Positions 16,558-25,829 are shown, numbered from the stretch's first letter. The stretch: 64,000 nucleotides of DNA from Marinibaculum pumilum (GCF_042646425.1 NZ_JBHRTR010000036.1:62001-126000); one strand, 5' to 3'. The notes: generated by a model from the letters alone, not told the origin. Made by a program: numbers and translations.

Positions 16558-17849
16558 GCGGCGCTACCGCCGCTCTTCGCCATCGGGAGACGATCGGGAA
16601 AGGCCGCCTTGTCGCGATACATCGCCGCATCCGCCCGCGCTATCAGCTCCGGCACCGATTCTTCATCGTTGGGACCGTGCAGCGCAATGCCCATCGCGAC
16701 GCCCAGCGGCGCGACCGCGCTCCCGAACCGCAGATGCATGTCCGCCCCGATCCGGCGCAGGGCATGCGCCTTCACCGCCGCCCCCTGGGCGTCGGTTTCC
16801 TCCAGCCAGACGGCGAACTCGTCACCGCCGAGCCGCGCCACCAGGTCGCCGGCCCGGCATTCGTCGGTGAGCGCCTGCGCGAAGGCGCGCAATGCCTCGT
16901 CGCCGGTGGCATGGCCGCGATGGTCATTGACTGCCTTGAAATTGTTGAGGTCGATGAACAGCAGCGCACCGGGCCGCTGGTGCCGCTTCATGTGAAGGAC
17001 CCGTCGGGTCAGTTCGTCCAGGAAGGCGCGCCGGTTCATCAGACCCGTCAGGTCGTCGATCCGCGACAGCTGCTCCAGCCGCTCATGCGCCGCCCGCAAC
17101 TCCGCGGTCTGGCGCCGCTCCTCCGTGACATCCTGGACGACGCCGCGTGCGCCGGCCCATTGCCCCTTCTGGTCGCGCACCGGTCGCGCGGAGACCTGGC
17201 AGATCCGACGGCCGCCGTCGCGGGCGATCAGCACCGCCTCCTGCCGTTCCACCGGCTCGCGCACCGCAAAAAGGGCGCAGGCGGCCGCGTCGCTGCACAG
17301 CGCCCCGCTGTCGGTATGCTCCAGCTGCTCCGCCGTGAAGCCCAGGGCCCCCAGCGGCGAGACGAAGACGAAATGGCCTTCGCTGTCGGTTTCCCAGGCA
17401 AAGTCGGTGGAGCATTCCACCAGGTCCTTGAACATCTGCCGCGAGGCGACGAGCGCCGTGGTCAGGTTCCGCTCCATCGTCGCGTCGCGCCCCATCACCA
17501 GGACCGCGACCTCGCCGTCGGTCAGGGTCAGCGGCATGATGGTGAGCTGCATCAGGGCGCGCACCTGCCGGCTGCCCAGTTCCAGCTGCTCCTGCGCCGG
17601 CTCGCCCAGTTCGGCGACGCGGACGATCCGCGCCCGCAGGTCGGCCTGAGTTCCTGATCCCAGCCCCTGCGACAGTTCATGGGCGCCGGCGTTGGCGGCG
17701 ATCACGCGGCCGGTCCGGTCGGCGACCAGCGCCGGCCCGGGATAGCCCTGAACCAGGGCCAACATGTTGGCGCCGGCCTGGCCGAGGGAATCGGCGCCGG
17801 GCGCCGAACCGCGGCCGGAGCGAAACAAGCCGGACCTGCCGAACACCAT
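16554..17849 (-). CDS. PAS-containing diguanylate cyclase (GGDEF)
   Basis: The 431-residue protein has two PAS-like sensor modules. The first covers about residues 25-130, and the second begins near FKDLVECSTDFAWETDSEG and ends in VQDVTEERRQ. A short helix and a GGDEF domain with an intact RLGGDEFAVW motif near residue 340 follow. The enzyme makes cyclic di-GMP from two GTP. No RxxD inhibitory site is obvious directly before the motif. No membrane segment is seen, so it senses an internal signal. It is coupled to the DUF2336 gene. Confidence 0.92.
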   Translation of the reverse strand: MVFGRSGLFRSGRGSAPGADSLGQAGANMLALVQGYPGPALVADRTGRVIAANAGAHELSQGLGSGTQADLRARIVRVAELGEPAQEQLELGSRQVRALMQLTIMPLTLTDGEVAVLVMGRDATMERNLTTALVASRQMFKDLVECSTDFAWETDSEGHFVFVSPLGALGFTAEQLEHTDSGALCSDAAACALFAVREPVERQEAVLIARDGGRRICQVSARPVRDQKGQWAGARGVVQDVTEERRQTAELRAAHERLEQLSRIDDLTGLMNRRAFLDELTRRVLHMKRHQRPGALLFIDLNNFKAVNDHRGHATGDEALRAFAQALTDECRAGDLVARLGGDEFAVWLEETDAQGAAVKAHALRRIGADMHLRFGSAVAPLGVAMGIALHGPNDEESVPELIARADAAMYRDKAAFPDRLPMAKSGGSAA

Positions 17850-18001
17850 CTGCGCCTACCTCCTGGACCCGTCGCGGTCCCTGCCGCGCGCCGGCCGGCG
17901 GCCCCGCGCCCGATCGACCGGATCCTGCAAGCTTGGTGCGATGGGATTAACGATATATGACTCGCCGGCGCAGTTCGGGATTTTCCTGCAGGTTGGGGCC
18001 C

Positions 18002-18736
18002 ATGGCGGACGACAAGAGGCAAGCTTTGCGGCAGGCGGCGGAGGCGAAGGTCTGGATCTTCGACCTCGACAACACGCTGTACCCGGCGCACTGCAACCTG
18101 TTCGACCAGATCGACCGCCGCATGGGGACCTTCATCCAGAACTTCCTGGGCATCGACGCTGCTGAAGCGCGCGCCCTGCAGAAGCAGTACTTCCGCGCCC
18201 ATGGCACGACGATGCGGGGGCTGATGACCCATCACGGGATGGATCCGCAGGCCTTCCTGGACTTCGTGCACGACATCGACCTGTCGGTCCTGCCCGCCGC
18301 CCATGTCCTGGACGAGGCCCTGGCGCGGCTGCCCGGGCGCAAGATCATCTTCACCAACGGCTCCGTCCGGCATGCCGAGCGGATCACCGAGCATATGGGC
18401 ATCGACCGGCATTTCGAGGCGATCTTTGACATCGTCGCCTCCGACTTCGTGCCCAAACCGGATGCCGGCCCCTACCGCACCATCGTCGCCCAGCACGGCA
18501 TCGACCCGGCGCAGGCGGTGATGGTGGAGGATATCGTCCGCAACCTGGAGCCGGCGGCCGCGATGGGCATGATCACCGTCCTTGTGCGCCCGGCCGATGC
18601 GGGCGCCGGTGCCGGGGCCGAGGCACCGCCGGACTATGTGCGGCACCTGGTCCACGACCTGCCGGACTGGCTACACCTGGTCAGCGACACCTTGGCGGCA
18701 CCGGGGCAGGTCCCAGGACCTGCTCCGGGCGGCTGA
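18002..18736 (+). CDS. HAD-family pyrimidine 5'-nucleotidase
   Basis: The 244-residue protein shows the HAD motifs FDLDNTLYP (nucleophile Asp), IIFTNGS (motif II) and VASDFVPKPD followed by VMVEDIVRN (motifs III and IV). The FDxDNTLYP pattern and the segment spacing fit the SDT1-like pyrimidine nucleotidase group, which dephosphorylates UMP and CMP. The C-terminal 25 residues are Gly/Pro-rich. I chose ATG 18002 rather than the ATG at 17957, because the conserved part starts directly after it and a G-rich ribosome site precedes it. Confidence 0.9.
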   Translation: MADDKRQALRQAAEAKVWIFDLDNTLYPAHCNLFDQIDRRMGTFIQNFLGIDAAEARALQKQYFRAHGTTMRGLMTHHGMDPQAFLDFVHDIDLSVLPAAHVLDEALARLPGRKIIFTNGSVRHAERITEHMGIDRHFEAIFDIVASDFVPKPDAGPYRTIVAQHGIDPAQAVMVEDIVRNLEPAAAMGMITVLVRPADAGAGAGAEAPPDYVRHLVHDLPDWLHLVSDTLAAPGQVPGPAPGG

Positions 18737-18743
18737 CCCGGCC

Positions 18744-18805
18744 CTTTGCCCGACCGGACTTTGCCCGACCGGACCGTTTGACAGAGACAGGTTTGACAGG
18801 GGCAG
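18744..18805. repeat. Two adjacent 15-bp tandem duplications in the dapD leader
   Basis: ctttgcccgaccgga is repeated exactly at 18744 and 18759. After two bases, gtttgacagagacag (18776) is followed by a two-mismatch copy at 18791. They occupy the spacer between the nucleotidase gene and dapD. Confidence 0.9.
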
Positions 18806-18921
18806 GGGCGCCGCTATCGTCCCGCCCGACCGGCCGGACCGGGTACGCGGCAGGGCGGTCGCCCGATGCCGCCGGTCCGGCACGCATTTCCGAAGACCGG
18901 GGGACAGGGGAGAACCGAGCC

Positions 18922-19779
18922 ATGGATCTGGATGGCCTGCGCACGACCATCGACGCCGCGTGGGAGGACCGCGCCTCAATCGGCACCGGCACCACCGGTG
19001 CCGTCCGCGAGGCGGTGGATGCCGCGCTGAACGCACTGGATTCCGGCGAGGCGCGGGTCGCAGAGAAGCGCGACGGCAGCTGGGTCGTCCACCAGTGGCT
19101 GAAGAAGGCGGTGCTGCTGTCCTTCCGCCTGAACGACATGGCACCGATCCCGGGCGGGCCCGGCGCGGTCCCCGGCTCCGACACGCCCTGGTTCGACAAG
19201 GTGCCGTCGAAGTTCGCCGGCTGGGACGAGGCGGCGTTCCGTGCCGCCGGCTTCCGCGCGGTGCCGAACTGCGTCGTCCGCCGGTCGGCCCATATCGCGC
19301 CCGGCGCGGTGCTGATGCCCTGCTTCGTGAACCTGGGCGCGCGGGTCGGCGCCAATACCATGATCGACACCTGGGCCACCGTCGGCTCCTGCGCGCAGAT
19401 CGGCGAGAACTGCCACATCTCCGGCGGCGCCGGGATCGGCGGCGTACTGGAGCCGCTGCAGGCGGAACCGGTGATCATCGAGGACAACTGCTTCATCGGC
19501 GCCCGCTCCGAGGTGGCCGAAGGGGTGATCGTCGAGGAGGGCGCAGTGCTGTCGATGGGGGTGTTCATCGGCGCCTCGACCAAGATCGTCGACCGCGAGA
19601 GCGGCGAGATCTTCACCGGCCGCGTCCCCTCCTATGCCGTAGTGGTGCCCGGCACCATGCCCGGCAAGCCGCTGCCCGGCGGCAACGAGGGCCCCAGCCT
19701 GTACTGTGCGGTGATCGTGAAGCGGGTCGATGCCCGGACCCGGGAGAAGACCTCGATCAACGAGCTGCTGCGCACCTGA
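18922..19779 (+). CDS. dapD: Tetrahydrodipicolinate N-succinyltransferase
   Basis: The 285-residue enzyme has the left-handed beta-helix of hexapeptide repeats, with SAHIAPGAVLMPCFVNLGAR and the active-site stretch WATVGSCAQIGENCHISGG. It transfers succinyl from succinyl-CoA to tetrahydrodipicolinate in the succinylase route to diaminopimelate and lysine. The frame is open back to 18778, but I chose ATG 18922, which has GGGGAG eight bases upstream and begins the normal protein. dapE follows 13 bases later. Confidence 0.97.
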   Translation: MDLDGLRTTIDAAWEDRASIGTGTTGAVREAVDAALNALDSGEARVAEKRDGSWVVHQWLKKAVLLSFRLNDMAPIPGGPGAVPGSDTPWFDKVPSKFAGWDEAAFRAAGFRAVPNCVVRRSAHIAPGAVLMPCFVNLGARVGANTMIDTWATVGSCAQIGENCHISGGAGIGGVLEPLQAEPVIIEDNCFIGARSEVAEGVIVEEGAVLSMGVFIGASTKIVDRESGEIFTGRVPSYAVVVPGTMPGKPLPGGNEGPSLYCAVIVKRVDARTREKTSINELLRT

Positions 19780-19792
19780 GGGCCGACCCGCG

Positions 19793-20995
19793 ATGACCGA
19801 TGCCGCCGCAGATCCCCTTCCCCTGGCCGATCCCCTACCACTCGCCCAGGCGCTGATCCGCTGCCCCAGCGTCACGCCGGCGGACGAGGGGGCGCTGGAC
19901 GTGCTGCAGCGGGCGCTGGAGGCATTGGGGTTCAGCTGCCGGCGGATGCCGTTCAGCGCCGCGGGCACGCCGGATGTCGACAACCTGTTCGCCGTCCTGG
20001 GCGAAGGGGCGCCGCATTTCTGCTTCGCCGGCCATACCGACGTGGTGCCGGTCGGCGACAGCGCGGCCTGGTCCCGCGACCCGTTCGGCGCCGAGGTGGC
20101 CGACGGCATCCTGCACGGCCGCGGCGCGGTCGACATGAAGAGCGCGATCGCCTGCTTCGTGACGGCCGTGGCCCGGCTGCAGGCGGCGGGCGGGCCGCTG
20201 CCCGGCCGGATCAGCCTGCTGATCACCGGCGACGAGGAGGGGCCCGCGATCAACGGCACGGTGCGGATGCTGGAACAGCTGGCGGCGGAGGGGCTGGTGC
20301 CCGATGCCTGCCTGGTCGGCGAGCCGACCAATCCCGCCGTCCTGGGCGACATGGTCAAGATCGGCCGGCGCGGCTCGATGAACGGGGTGCTGACGGCCGC
20401 CGGGACGCAGGGCCATGTCGGCTATCCGCATCTGGCCGACAATCCGCTGCCGCGGCTGTGCCGGATGCTGCTGGCGATCGCCGAGCCGGAGCTGGATGCC
20501 GGCACCGCGCATTTCCAGAAGTCGAACCTGGAGATCACCAGCATCGATGTCGGCAATCCGGCCAGCAACGTCATCCCGGCCGCCGGCACGGCGCGGTTCA
20601 ACATCCGCTTCAACACGGAATGGACACCGGACAGCCTGGAGGCCTGGCTGCGGGCGCGGCTCGATGAAGCCGGCGGCGCCTACGAGCTGGCGGTGACCTG
20701 CGGCGCGGAGCCGTTCCTGACCGCGCCGGGGGATTTTACCGCCATGATCGTCGACGCGGTGGCGGACGCCACCGGCCGCCGGCCGGAGCTGTCGACCACC
20801 GGCGGCACCTCCGACGCGCGCTTCATCAGCCGCTACTGCCCGGTCGCCGAGTTCGGCCTGATCGGCCAGACCATGCACAAGGTGGACGAGCAGGTGCCGG
20901 TCGCCGCGCTGCATGACCTGACGGAGATCTATGCCGGCCTGCTGCGGCGGTTCCTCGGACTGCCGGGAGGGATCTCCGCCGGCACGGCCGGCTGA
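19793..20995 (+). CDS. dapE: Succinyl-diaminopimelate desuccinylase
   Basis: The 400-residue M20 metallopeptidase has the zinc ligands and catalytic residues in FAGHTDVVP, GRGAVDMKS and GDEEGPA, and the C-terminal MHKVDEQV. It removes succinate from N-succinyl-diaminopimelate. Near the N-terminus DPLPLA is repeated because of an 18-bp duplication (19811-19846). It forms an operon with dapD. Confidence 0.97.
   Translation: MTDAAADPLPLADPLPLAQALIRCPSVTPADEGALDVLQRALEALGFSCRRMPFSAAGTPDVDNLFAVLGEGAPHFCFAGHTDVVPVGDSAAWSRDPFGAEVADGILHGRGAVDMKSAIACFVTAVARLQAAGGPLPGRISLLITGDEEGPAINGTVRMLEQLAAEGLVPDACLVGEPTNPAVLGDMVKIGRRGSMNGVLTAAGTQGHVGYPHLADNPLPRLCRMLLAIAEPELDAGTAHFQKSNLEITSIDVGNPASNVIPAAGTARFNIRFNTEWTPDSLEAWLRARLDEAGGAYELAVTCGAEPFLTAPGDFTAMIVDAVADATGRRPELSTTGGTSDARFISRYCPVAEFGLIGQTMHKVDEQVPVAALHDLTEIYAGLLRRFLGLPGGISAGTAG
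19811..19846. repeat. 18-bp tandem duplication in the dapE N-terminus
   Basis: Units gatccccttcccctggcc (19811-19828) and gatcccctaccactcgcc (19829-19846) differ at a few bases and add six codons near the start of dapE. Confidence 0.8.
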
Positions 20996-21007
20996 CGGAC
21001 GGCCGCC

Positions 21008-21577
21008 ATGCCAGACTGGCCGGAGGTGCGCCGGAACCTGCATGCGGCCTGGCGGCTGGCGCATGGCGAAGCCGCCGCGATGGGCCGGTTCGACGTGACG
21101 GCCGACGGCTTCTACCGGTCATTCGGGGTCTGGGCCTTCGTGATCCCGGTGCAGATCCTGCTAGTGCTGGCGATCGCCGAGCCCGGCCGCGGCGACGCGC
21201 TCGGCCTGGCGCTGGTCGAAGCGCTGCTGTTCGTGGTCGCCTGGATCCTCTATGCCGTGACTGCCGCCCTGCTGCTGCAGCAGACCGGGCGGGGGCGCAG
21301 CTTCGCGGGCTTCATGATCGCCTATAACTGGGCACAGGCGCTGCTGACCCTGGTGGTGGTGCCGATCTTCCTGCTGCTGGCGCTGGGCGGCCTCAACACG
21401 GGCCTGGCGGCGCTGCTCTACTGGCTGCTGCAACTGGCGATCGTGGCCTATATCGGCGTCATCGCCCGCGCCGCGACCGGCGCCGGCATCGCCATCTGCC
21501 TGACCCTGGCATTGCTGGACCAGGTGATCTTCCGCCTGGTCTTCGCGGCCGGGCAGGACCTGCTGCTCGGCGGTTGA
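21008..21577 (+). CDS. Integral membrane protein of unknown function
   Basis: The 189-residue protein has a soluble N-terminal part of about 45 residues and then roughly five hydrophobic helices (for example FVIPVQILLVLAIA and LLYWLLQLAIVAYIGVIA). I do not recognise catalytic or binding motifs; its outline resembles the small Yip1-like membrane proteins. It starts 12 bases after dapE, so it is probably cotranscribed with the lysine genes, though a role in that pathway does not follow. Confidence 0.75.
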   Translation: MPDWPEVRRNLHAAWRLAHGEAAAMGRFDVTADGFYRSFGVWAFVIPVQILLVLAIAEPGRGDALGLALVEALLFVVAWILYAVTAALLLQQTGRGRSFAGFMIAYNWAQALLTLVVVPIFLLLALGGLNTGLAALLYWLLQLAIVAYIGVIARAATGAGIAICLTLALLDQVIFRLVFAAGQDLLLGG

Positions 21578-21623
21578 CCGGGCGGTTATCAGCGAAGCGC
21601 ATTCGCGAAGGGGAGGAACGAGC

Positions 21624-22382
21624 ATGACTTCTGACAGCAACCGGGTTGCCCTGATCACCGGCGCCGGCAGCGGCATCGGCCGCGCGGCCGCCCTGGCCCT
21701 GCAGGCCGACGGCTGGCAGGTGGTGCTGGCGGGCCGCCGGGCCGAGGCGCTGGAGGAGACCGCAGCGGCCGCGACCGACGGGCCGGCGATGCTGGCGGTG
21801 CCCACCGACGTGACGAAGCCGGAGGCGGTCGACACCTTGTTCCGCACCATCGTCGACCGCTTCGGGCGGCTGGATTTCCTGTTCAACAATGCCGGCGCCG
21901 GCGCGCGGCCGGTGGAGGTGGACGAACTGCCGGTCGAGGAATGGCTCGCCGTCGTCGACGTGAACCTGAACGGCGCCTTCTTCTGCGCCCGCGCCGCCTT
22001 CGGCGTGATGAAGCGGCAGCAGCCGAAGGGCGGCCGGATCGTCAACAACGGCTCGATCTCGGCCCATGTGCCGCGGCCCTGGTCGTCGCCCTATACCGCG
22101 ACCAAGCATGCGATCACCGGCCTGACCCGGGCGCTGTCCCTGGACGGCCGGCCGCACGACATCGCCTGCGGCCAGATCGACATCGGCAATGCCTCCACCC
22201 CGATGACGGAGCGGATGACCCAGGGCGTGCCGCAGGCCGACGGCTCGACCGCGGTGGAGCCGGTGTTCGACGTGGCGCATGTCGGCCAGACCATCCTGTC
22301 GATGGCCAACCTGCCGCTGGATACGAATGTCCAGTTCGTGACCATCATGGCCACGAAGATGCCGTTCATCGGACGCGGCTGA
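21624..22382 (+). CDS. Short-chain dehydrogenase/reductase (SDR)
   Basis: The 252-residue protein has the classical SDR signature: the cofactor motif TGAGSGIGRA near residue 13, the NNAG motif, a catalytic Ser in NGSISAHVPRP and the YTATK active-site tyrosine and lysine. An Arg in the second strand (AGRR) suggests NADP(H) preference. The substrate cannot be told. A GGGGAGG ribosome site precedes the ATG. It lies 46 bases after the membrane protein gene and may belong to the same transcript. Confidence 0.93.
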   Translation: MTSDSNRVALITGAGSGIGRAAALALQADGWQVVLAGRRAEALEETAAAATDGPAMLAVPTDVTKPEAVDTLFRTIVDRFGRLDFLFNNAGAGARPVEVDELPVEEWLAVVDVNLNGAFFCARAAFGVMKRQQPKGGRIVNNGSISAHVPRPWSSPYTATKHAITGLTRALSLDGRPHDIACGQIDIGNASTPMTERMTQGVPQADGSTAVEPVFDVAHVGQTILSMANLPLDTNVQFVTIMATKMPFIGRG

Positions 22383-22472
22383 CCGCCAGGCTGCCCCCCA
22401 GTTGACGGGGCCAGGATGGCGGGGCGGGCTGCGGGATTTGCCTTCCGGGCCTCTGCTGCCCATTTTACGGGC

Positions 22473-22673
22473 ATGCATGATCCCAAATTCTGCGTGGACC
22501 AGGATGTCCACTTCGCCCCTGCCCTCCACCAGCGTTCGGCGGAAGGCGTCTATCGCATCGTCCGTTGCCTGCCGGCGGATTCCGGCGGCCTGCAGTACCG
22601 CATAAAAAGCCCGCACGAACAGCATGAGCGGGTGGTGCGCGAGGATCAGCTCAGCCCTGTGGGCGGCGACTGA
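22473..22673 (+). CDS. Small conserved alphaproteobacterial protein (66 aa)
   Basis: The frame from ATG 22473 encodes 66 residues with the core YRIVRCLPADSGGLQYRIKS and then HERVVREDQL. I recognise this pattern from small proteins of similar size in other alphaproteobacteria, where it recurs as a YRIVRxLP...LQYRIK...HERVVRE core. The charge and probable all-beta make-up suggest a small SH3-like fold, but no function is known to me. It is convergent with truA and overlaps its 3' end by 23 bases. It is easily missed because of its size. Confidence 0.75.
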   Translation: MHDPKFCVDQDVHFAPALHQRSAEGVYRIVRCLPADSGGLQYRIKSPHEQHERVVREDQLSPVGGD

Positions 22674-23427
22674 CCCGGTCGCCCGGCGCGGCATAATCCA
22701 CCCCGACAAGACAGAGTCCCTGCGGCGGCGCGGTAGGGCCGCCCGCTTTCCGGTCGCGGGCCGCCAGCGCCGCCGCCAGCCGGGCCGGCGGCCAGCGGCC
22801 CAGCCCGACCTGCGCCAGGCTGCCGGTCATGATGCGCACCTGGTTGTGCAGGAAGGACCGCGCCGACGCGCAGATCACCACCCGGTCGTCGCGGCGGGCG
22901 ACCGTCAGGCTGTCCAGGGTCTTCAGCGGCGAGGCGGCCTGACACTGGGTCGACCGGAAGCTGCTGAAGTCGTGATGGCCGACCAGCAGGGCGGCGGCGG
23001 CAGCCATCGCCTCGCTGTCCAGCGGCTTCGCCAGGTGCCAGACCCGATGCCGGTCCAGCACCGGCGGCGCCCGCCGGTTCAGGATCTCGTAGCGGTAGTG
23101 CCTGGCGGTCGCGTCGAACCGGGCGTGAAACCCCTCACCGACCTCGGAAGCCTGCAGAACCGCCACCGGATCCGGCTTCAGGTAATGGTTCAGGGCATCC
23201 CGCACCCTGTCCGCCGGGTAGGGCCTGGGCAGATCGAGATGCACCACCTGGCCGCTGGCATGGACCCCGGCATCGGTGCGCCCGGCGGCGGTGACCGCCA
23301 CCGTCTCGCCGCACAGGCCATGCACCGCACGCTCCAGCGCCGCCTGCACCGACGGGCCATTGTCCTGCCGCTGCCAGCCGACAAAGCCGCTGCCGTCATA
23401 TTCCAGGACCAGGCGATAGCGTGGCAT
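22651..23427 (-). CDS. truA: tRNA pseudouridine(38-40) synthase
   Basis: The 258-residue enzyme shows the TruA start RYRLVLEYDGSGFVGWQRQ and the catalytic aspartate in AGRTDAGVHA. It converts uridines 38, 39 and 40 in the anticodon arm to pseudouridine. An upstream in-frame extension to 23712 is a shadow of fmt; the ATG at 23427 begins the true protein. It follows fmt by 34 bases, in the common fmt-truA order. Confidence 0.97.
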   Translation of the reverse strand: MPRYRLVLEYDGSGFVGWQRQDNGPSVQAALERAVHGLCGETVAVTAAGRTDAGVHASGQVVHLDLPRPYPADRVRDALNHYLKPDPVAVLQASEVGEGFHARFDATARHYRYEILNRRAPPVLDRHRVWHLAKPLDSEAMAAAAALLVGHHDFSSFRSTQCQAASPLKTLDSLTVARRDDRVVICASARSFLHNQVRIMTGSLAQVGLGRWPPARLAAALAARDRKAGGPTAPPQGLCLVGVDYAAPGDRVSRRPQG

Positions 23428-23461
23428 GGCGCGTCCGGAGCGGCCGGCGGGCCGGTCCGCC

Positions 23462-24430
23462 TCAGCCGTTGCCCAGGCGGCTGCCCACGGGCAGGGCGAA
23501 GCCGCGCAGGAAGGGCTCCGCCGCCTGCGGCGCGCCGCCCGGCCGCTGCAGCATCTCCAGCCGCAGCGCGCCGCTGCCGCAGGCCACGGTCGGACCGTCA
23601 TCCAGCACCGTCCCGGCGATTGCCGGCGCGCCGTCGGGCAGCGGCACCGCCTGCGCCTTGAGGATCTTGATCCGTACCCCGCCGCCCTCCGGCTCGCGGC
23701 TGTCGACGGCATGGCACCAGACGCCGGGCGTCGGGCCCAGCGCCCGGACCTGGCGGGCGATGGCTTCCGCCGGCCGGGTCCAGTCGATCGCCCCTTCCGA
23801 CTTCTCCACCTTGTTCGCGTAGGTCACCCCGTCCACCGGCTGCCGGCGGGGGGCGATGCGGCCCGCGGCGAAATCGGCGAGCACCGGCCCGATCAGGCGG
23901 GCGCCGGCCGCGGCGATGGCATCGTGCAGGGTCTGCGCGTCGGTGCCGGCGGCGATCGGCAGGCGCGCCTCGCCCAGCACCGGGCCGGTATCCAGGCCTT
24001 CGTCCATCAGCATGATGGTGGCGCCGCTTTCCGTGTCGCCGGCCAGGATCGCCCGCTGGATCGGCGCCGCGCCGCGCCAGCGCGGCAGCAGCGAGGCATG
24101 GATGTTCAGGCAGCCCAGGCGCGGCGCCGCCAGCACCGGCGGCGGCAGGATCAGGCCGTAGGCGGCGACGATCGCCGCATCCAGCCCCAGTTCGGCGAAG
24201 GCCGCCTGGGCGGCGGGATCCTTCAGTCGGGCCGGGGTCCACACGGGAATGCCCCGGCTCTCCGCAAAGGCATGGGTCGGCGCGCGTTGAACGCGGTGGC
24301 CGCGGCCGGCCTTGCGCGGGGGCTGTGCATAGACCGCGACGATCTCATGCCCGGCATCGATCAGTGCCTGCAGGGCCGGCAGGCCGAATTCCGGCGTTCC
24401 CATGAACGCCAGGCGCAGCCGGTCGGTCAT
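23462..24430 (-). CDS. fmt: Methionyl-tRNA formyltransferase
   Basis: The 322-residue enzyme has FMGTPEFGLPAL at the start and the active-site segment LNIHASLLPRWRGAAPIQRA with Asn and His. The catalytic aspartate is in MDEGLDTGPVL, and a C-terminal tRNA-binding domain follows. It formylates initiator Met-tRNA using 10-formyl-tetrahydrofolate. The ATG at 24430 has GGAGG at a good distance. The partner deformylase lies upstream. Confidence 0.97.
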   Translation of the reverse strand: MTDRLRLAFMGTPEFGLPALQALIDAGHEIVAVYAQPPRKAGRGHRVQRAPTHAFAESRGIPVWTPARLKDPAAQAAFAELGLDAAIVAAYGLILPPPVLAAPRLGCLNIHASLLPRWRGAAPIQRAILAGDTESGATIMLMDEGLDTGPVLGEARLPIAAGTDAQTLHDAIAAAGARLIGPVLADFAAGRIAPRRQPVDGVTYANKVEKSEGAIDWTRPAEAIARQVRALGPTPGVWCHAVDSREPEGGGVRIKILKAQAVPLPDGAPAIAGTVLDDGPTVACGSGALRLEMLQRPGGAPQAAEPFLRGFALPVGSRLGNG

Positions 24431-24554
24431 CGTTCCTCCGGAATCGGTTTCTCGCGGGATCGCCGCCCGGCACATCCGGGCGGCGGCAATGCCCCTGGCT
24501 TAGCCCGTGTCGCCGCCCCGGTCCAATGCGGCTGCGCTTGCCGGCGATTGCCGC

Positions 24555-25073
24555 TCAGGCGCTGATCTTCTGCTTCTTCGCCTTCAGCAGCTTGCGCAGG
24601 ATCATGTTACGCTTCAGCGCGGTCAGGTGATCGACGAAGAGGATGCCGTTCAGATGGTCGATCTCGTGCTGCAGGCAGACGGCAAGCAGGCCGTCGGCAT
24701 GCACCTCGCGCGCGCTGCCGTCATAGTCCAGCGCCCGTACCTTCACCTCGGCGGGGCGGATCACGTCGGCATAATGCTCCGGCACCGACAGGCAGCCTTC
24801 CTCGGCCGAGATATCATCGTCGGAGACCCAGACGATCTCCGGATTCACGAAATACTGCGGCTGGCGGCCCTCGTCCTCGCGCGCGACGTCCAGCACCAGC
24901 ACCCGCTTGGGCACGCCGATCTGGATCGCGGCCAGGCCGATGCCGGGCGCGTCGTACATGGTGTCCAGCATGTCGTCCATCAGCGCCCGCAGATCGTCGT
25001 CGACCCCGGGAACGGGATCGCAGACGGTCTTCAGGCGCGGGTCCGGTGCCGTGAGGATCGACCGGATGGCCAT
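24555..25073 (-). CDS. def: Peptide deformylase
   Basis: The 172-residue metalloenzyme has all three motifs: PGIGLAAIQ, EGCLSVP and QHEIDHLNG, which supply the catalytic Gln, metal Cys, two metal His and Glu. It removes formyl from nascent proteins. I chose ATG 25073, giving the normal MAIRSIL start; ATG 25094 is in frame. It precedes fmt by 124 bases on the same strand. Confidence 0.97.
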   Translation of the reverse strand: MAIRSILTAPDPRLKTVCDPVPGVDDDLRALMDDMLDTMYDAPGIGLAAIQIGVPKRVLVLDVAREDEGRQPQYFVNPEIVWVSDDDISAEEGCLSVPEHYADVIRPAEVKVRALDYDGSAREVHADGLLAVCLQHEIDHLNGILFVDHLTALKRNMILRKLLKAKKQKISA

Positions 25074-25189
25074 GGCTGCGCTCAAACCTCGCATTCTTAA
25101 ACGGTTCTAATCCGTAACGGATATGGGTGCGGCCAGCGCCCTGCGTCAAGGCACACCCTGTCATCACGCCGGGCCGCGGCGGCCTGGTG

Positions 25190-25801
25190 CTATTGCACCC
25201 GCTGGCGTGACTGCAGCGCCGCCATCAGGGTGCCGTCGTCCAGATAGTCGAGTTCGCCGCCGACCGGCACGCCATGGGCCAGCTGGGTGATCTGCACCCC
25301 CTCCGGTTCCAGCAGGTCGGCCACATAATGCGCGGTGGTCTGGCCTTCCACCGTCGCGTTGGTGGCAACGATGACCTCCTCGACCTTCTCGCCATGGCTG
25401 CCCCGCACCCGGCCAATCAGGGCATCGAAGGACAGATCGTCCGGCCCGATGCCGTCCAGTGCCGACAGGTTGCCGCCCAAGACGTGATAGCGCCCGCGAT
25501 GCGCGCCGGACCGCTCCAGCGCCCACAGGTCGCCGACATCGGTCACCACGCAGACCGAGGCGCCGGTGCGTCGCGGATCGGCACAGATCGCGCAAGGGTC
25601 GGTGCTGTCCAGGTTGCCGCAGACACCGCAGGCCCGGACCTTCTCCGCGGCATCGGCCAATGCGGCGGCCAGCGGCTGCATCAGCGATTCGCGGCGCTTG
25701 ATCAGGGTCAGCGCCGCCCGCCGCGCCGAACGCGGGCCGAGTCCGGGCAGGCGCGCCAGCAACGCGATCAGATGCTCGATTTCCGCGCCTGCCACGATCA
25801 A
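25190..25801 (-). CDS. recR: Recombination mediator protein RecR
   Basis: The 203-residue protein has a helix-hairpin-helix (LARLPGLGPRSARRAAL), a zinc finger with CGVCGNLDSTDPCAIC, and a Toprim domain with the Walker-like VEEVIVATNATVEGQTT. It helps load RecA at gaps together with RecF and RecO. The start is TTG at 25801 or GTG at 25795; no ATG is available at the right place. It lies 28 bases after ybaB, in the conserved dnaX-ybaB-recR order. Confidence 0.96.
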   Translation of the reverse strand: MIVAGAEIEHLIALLARLPGLGPRSARRAALTLIKRRESLMQPLAAALADAAEKVRACGVCGNLDSTDPCAICADPRRTGASVCVVTDVGDLWALERSGAHRGRYHVLGGNLSALDGIGPDDLSFDALIGRVRGSHGEKVEEVIVATNATVEGQTTAHYVADLLEPEGVQITQLAHGVPVGGELDYLDDGTLMAALQSRQRVQ

Positions 25802-25829
25802 CTCGTCCCGGCGATTGCGGCCCGCCCGC

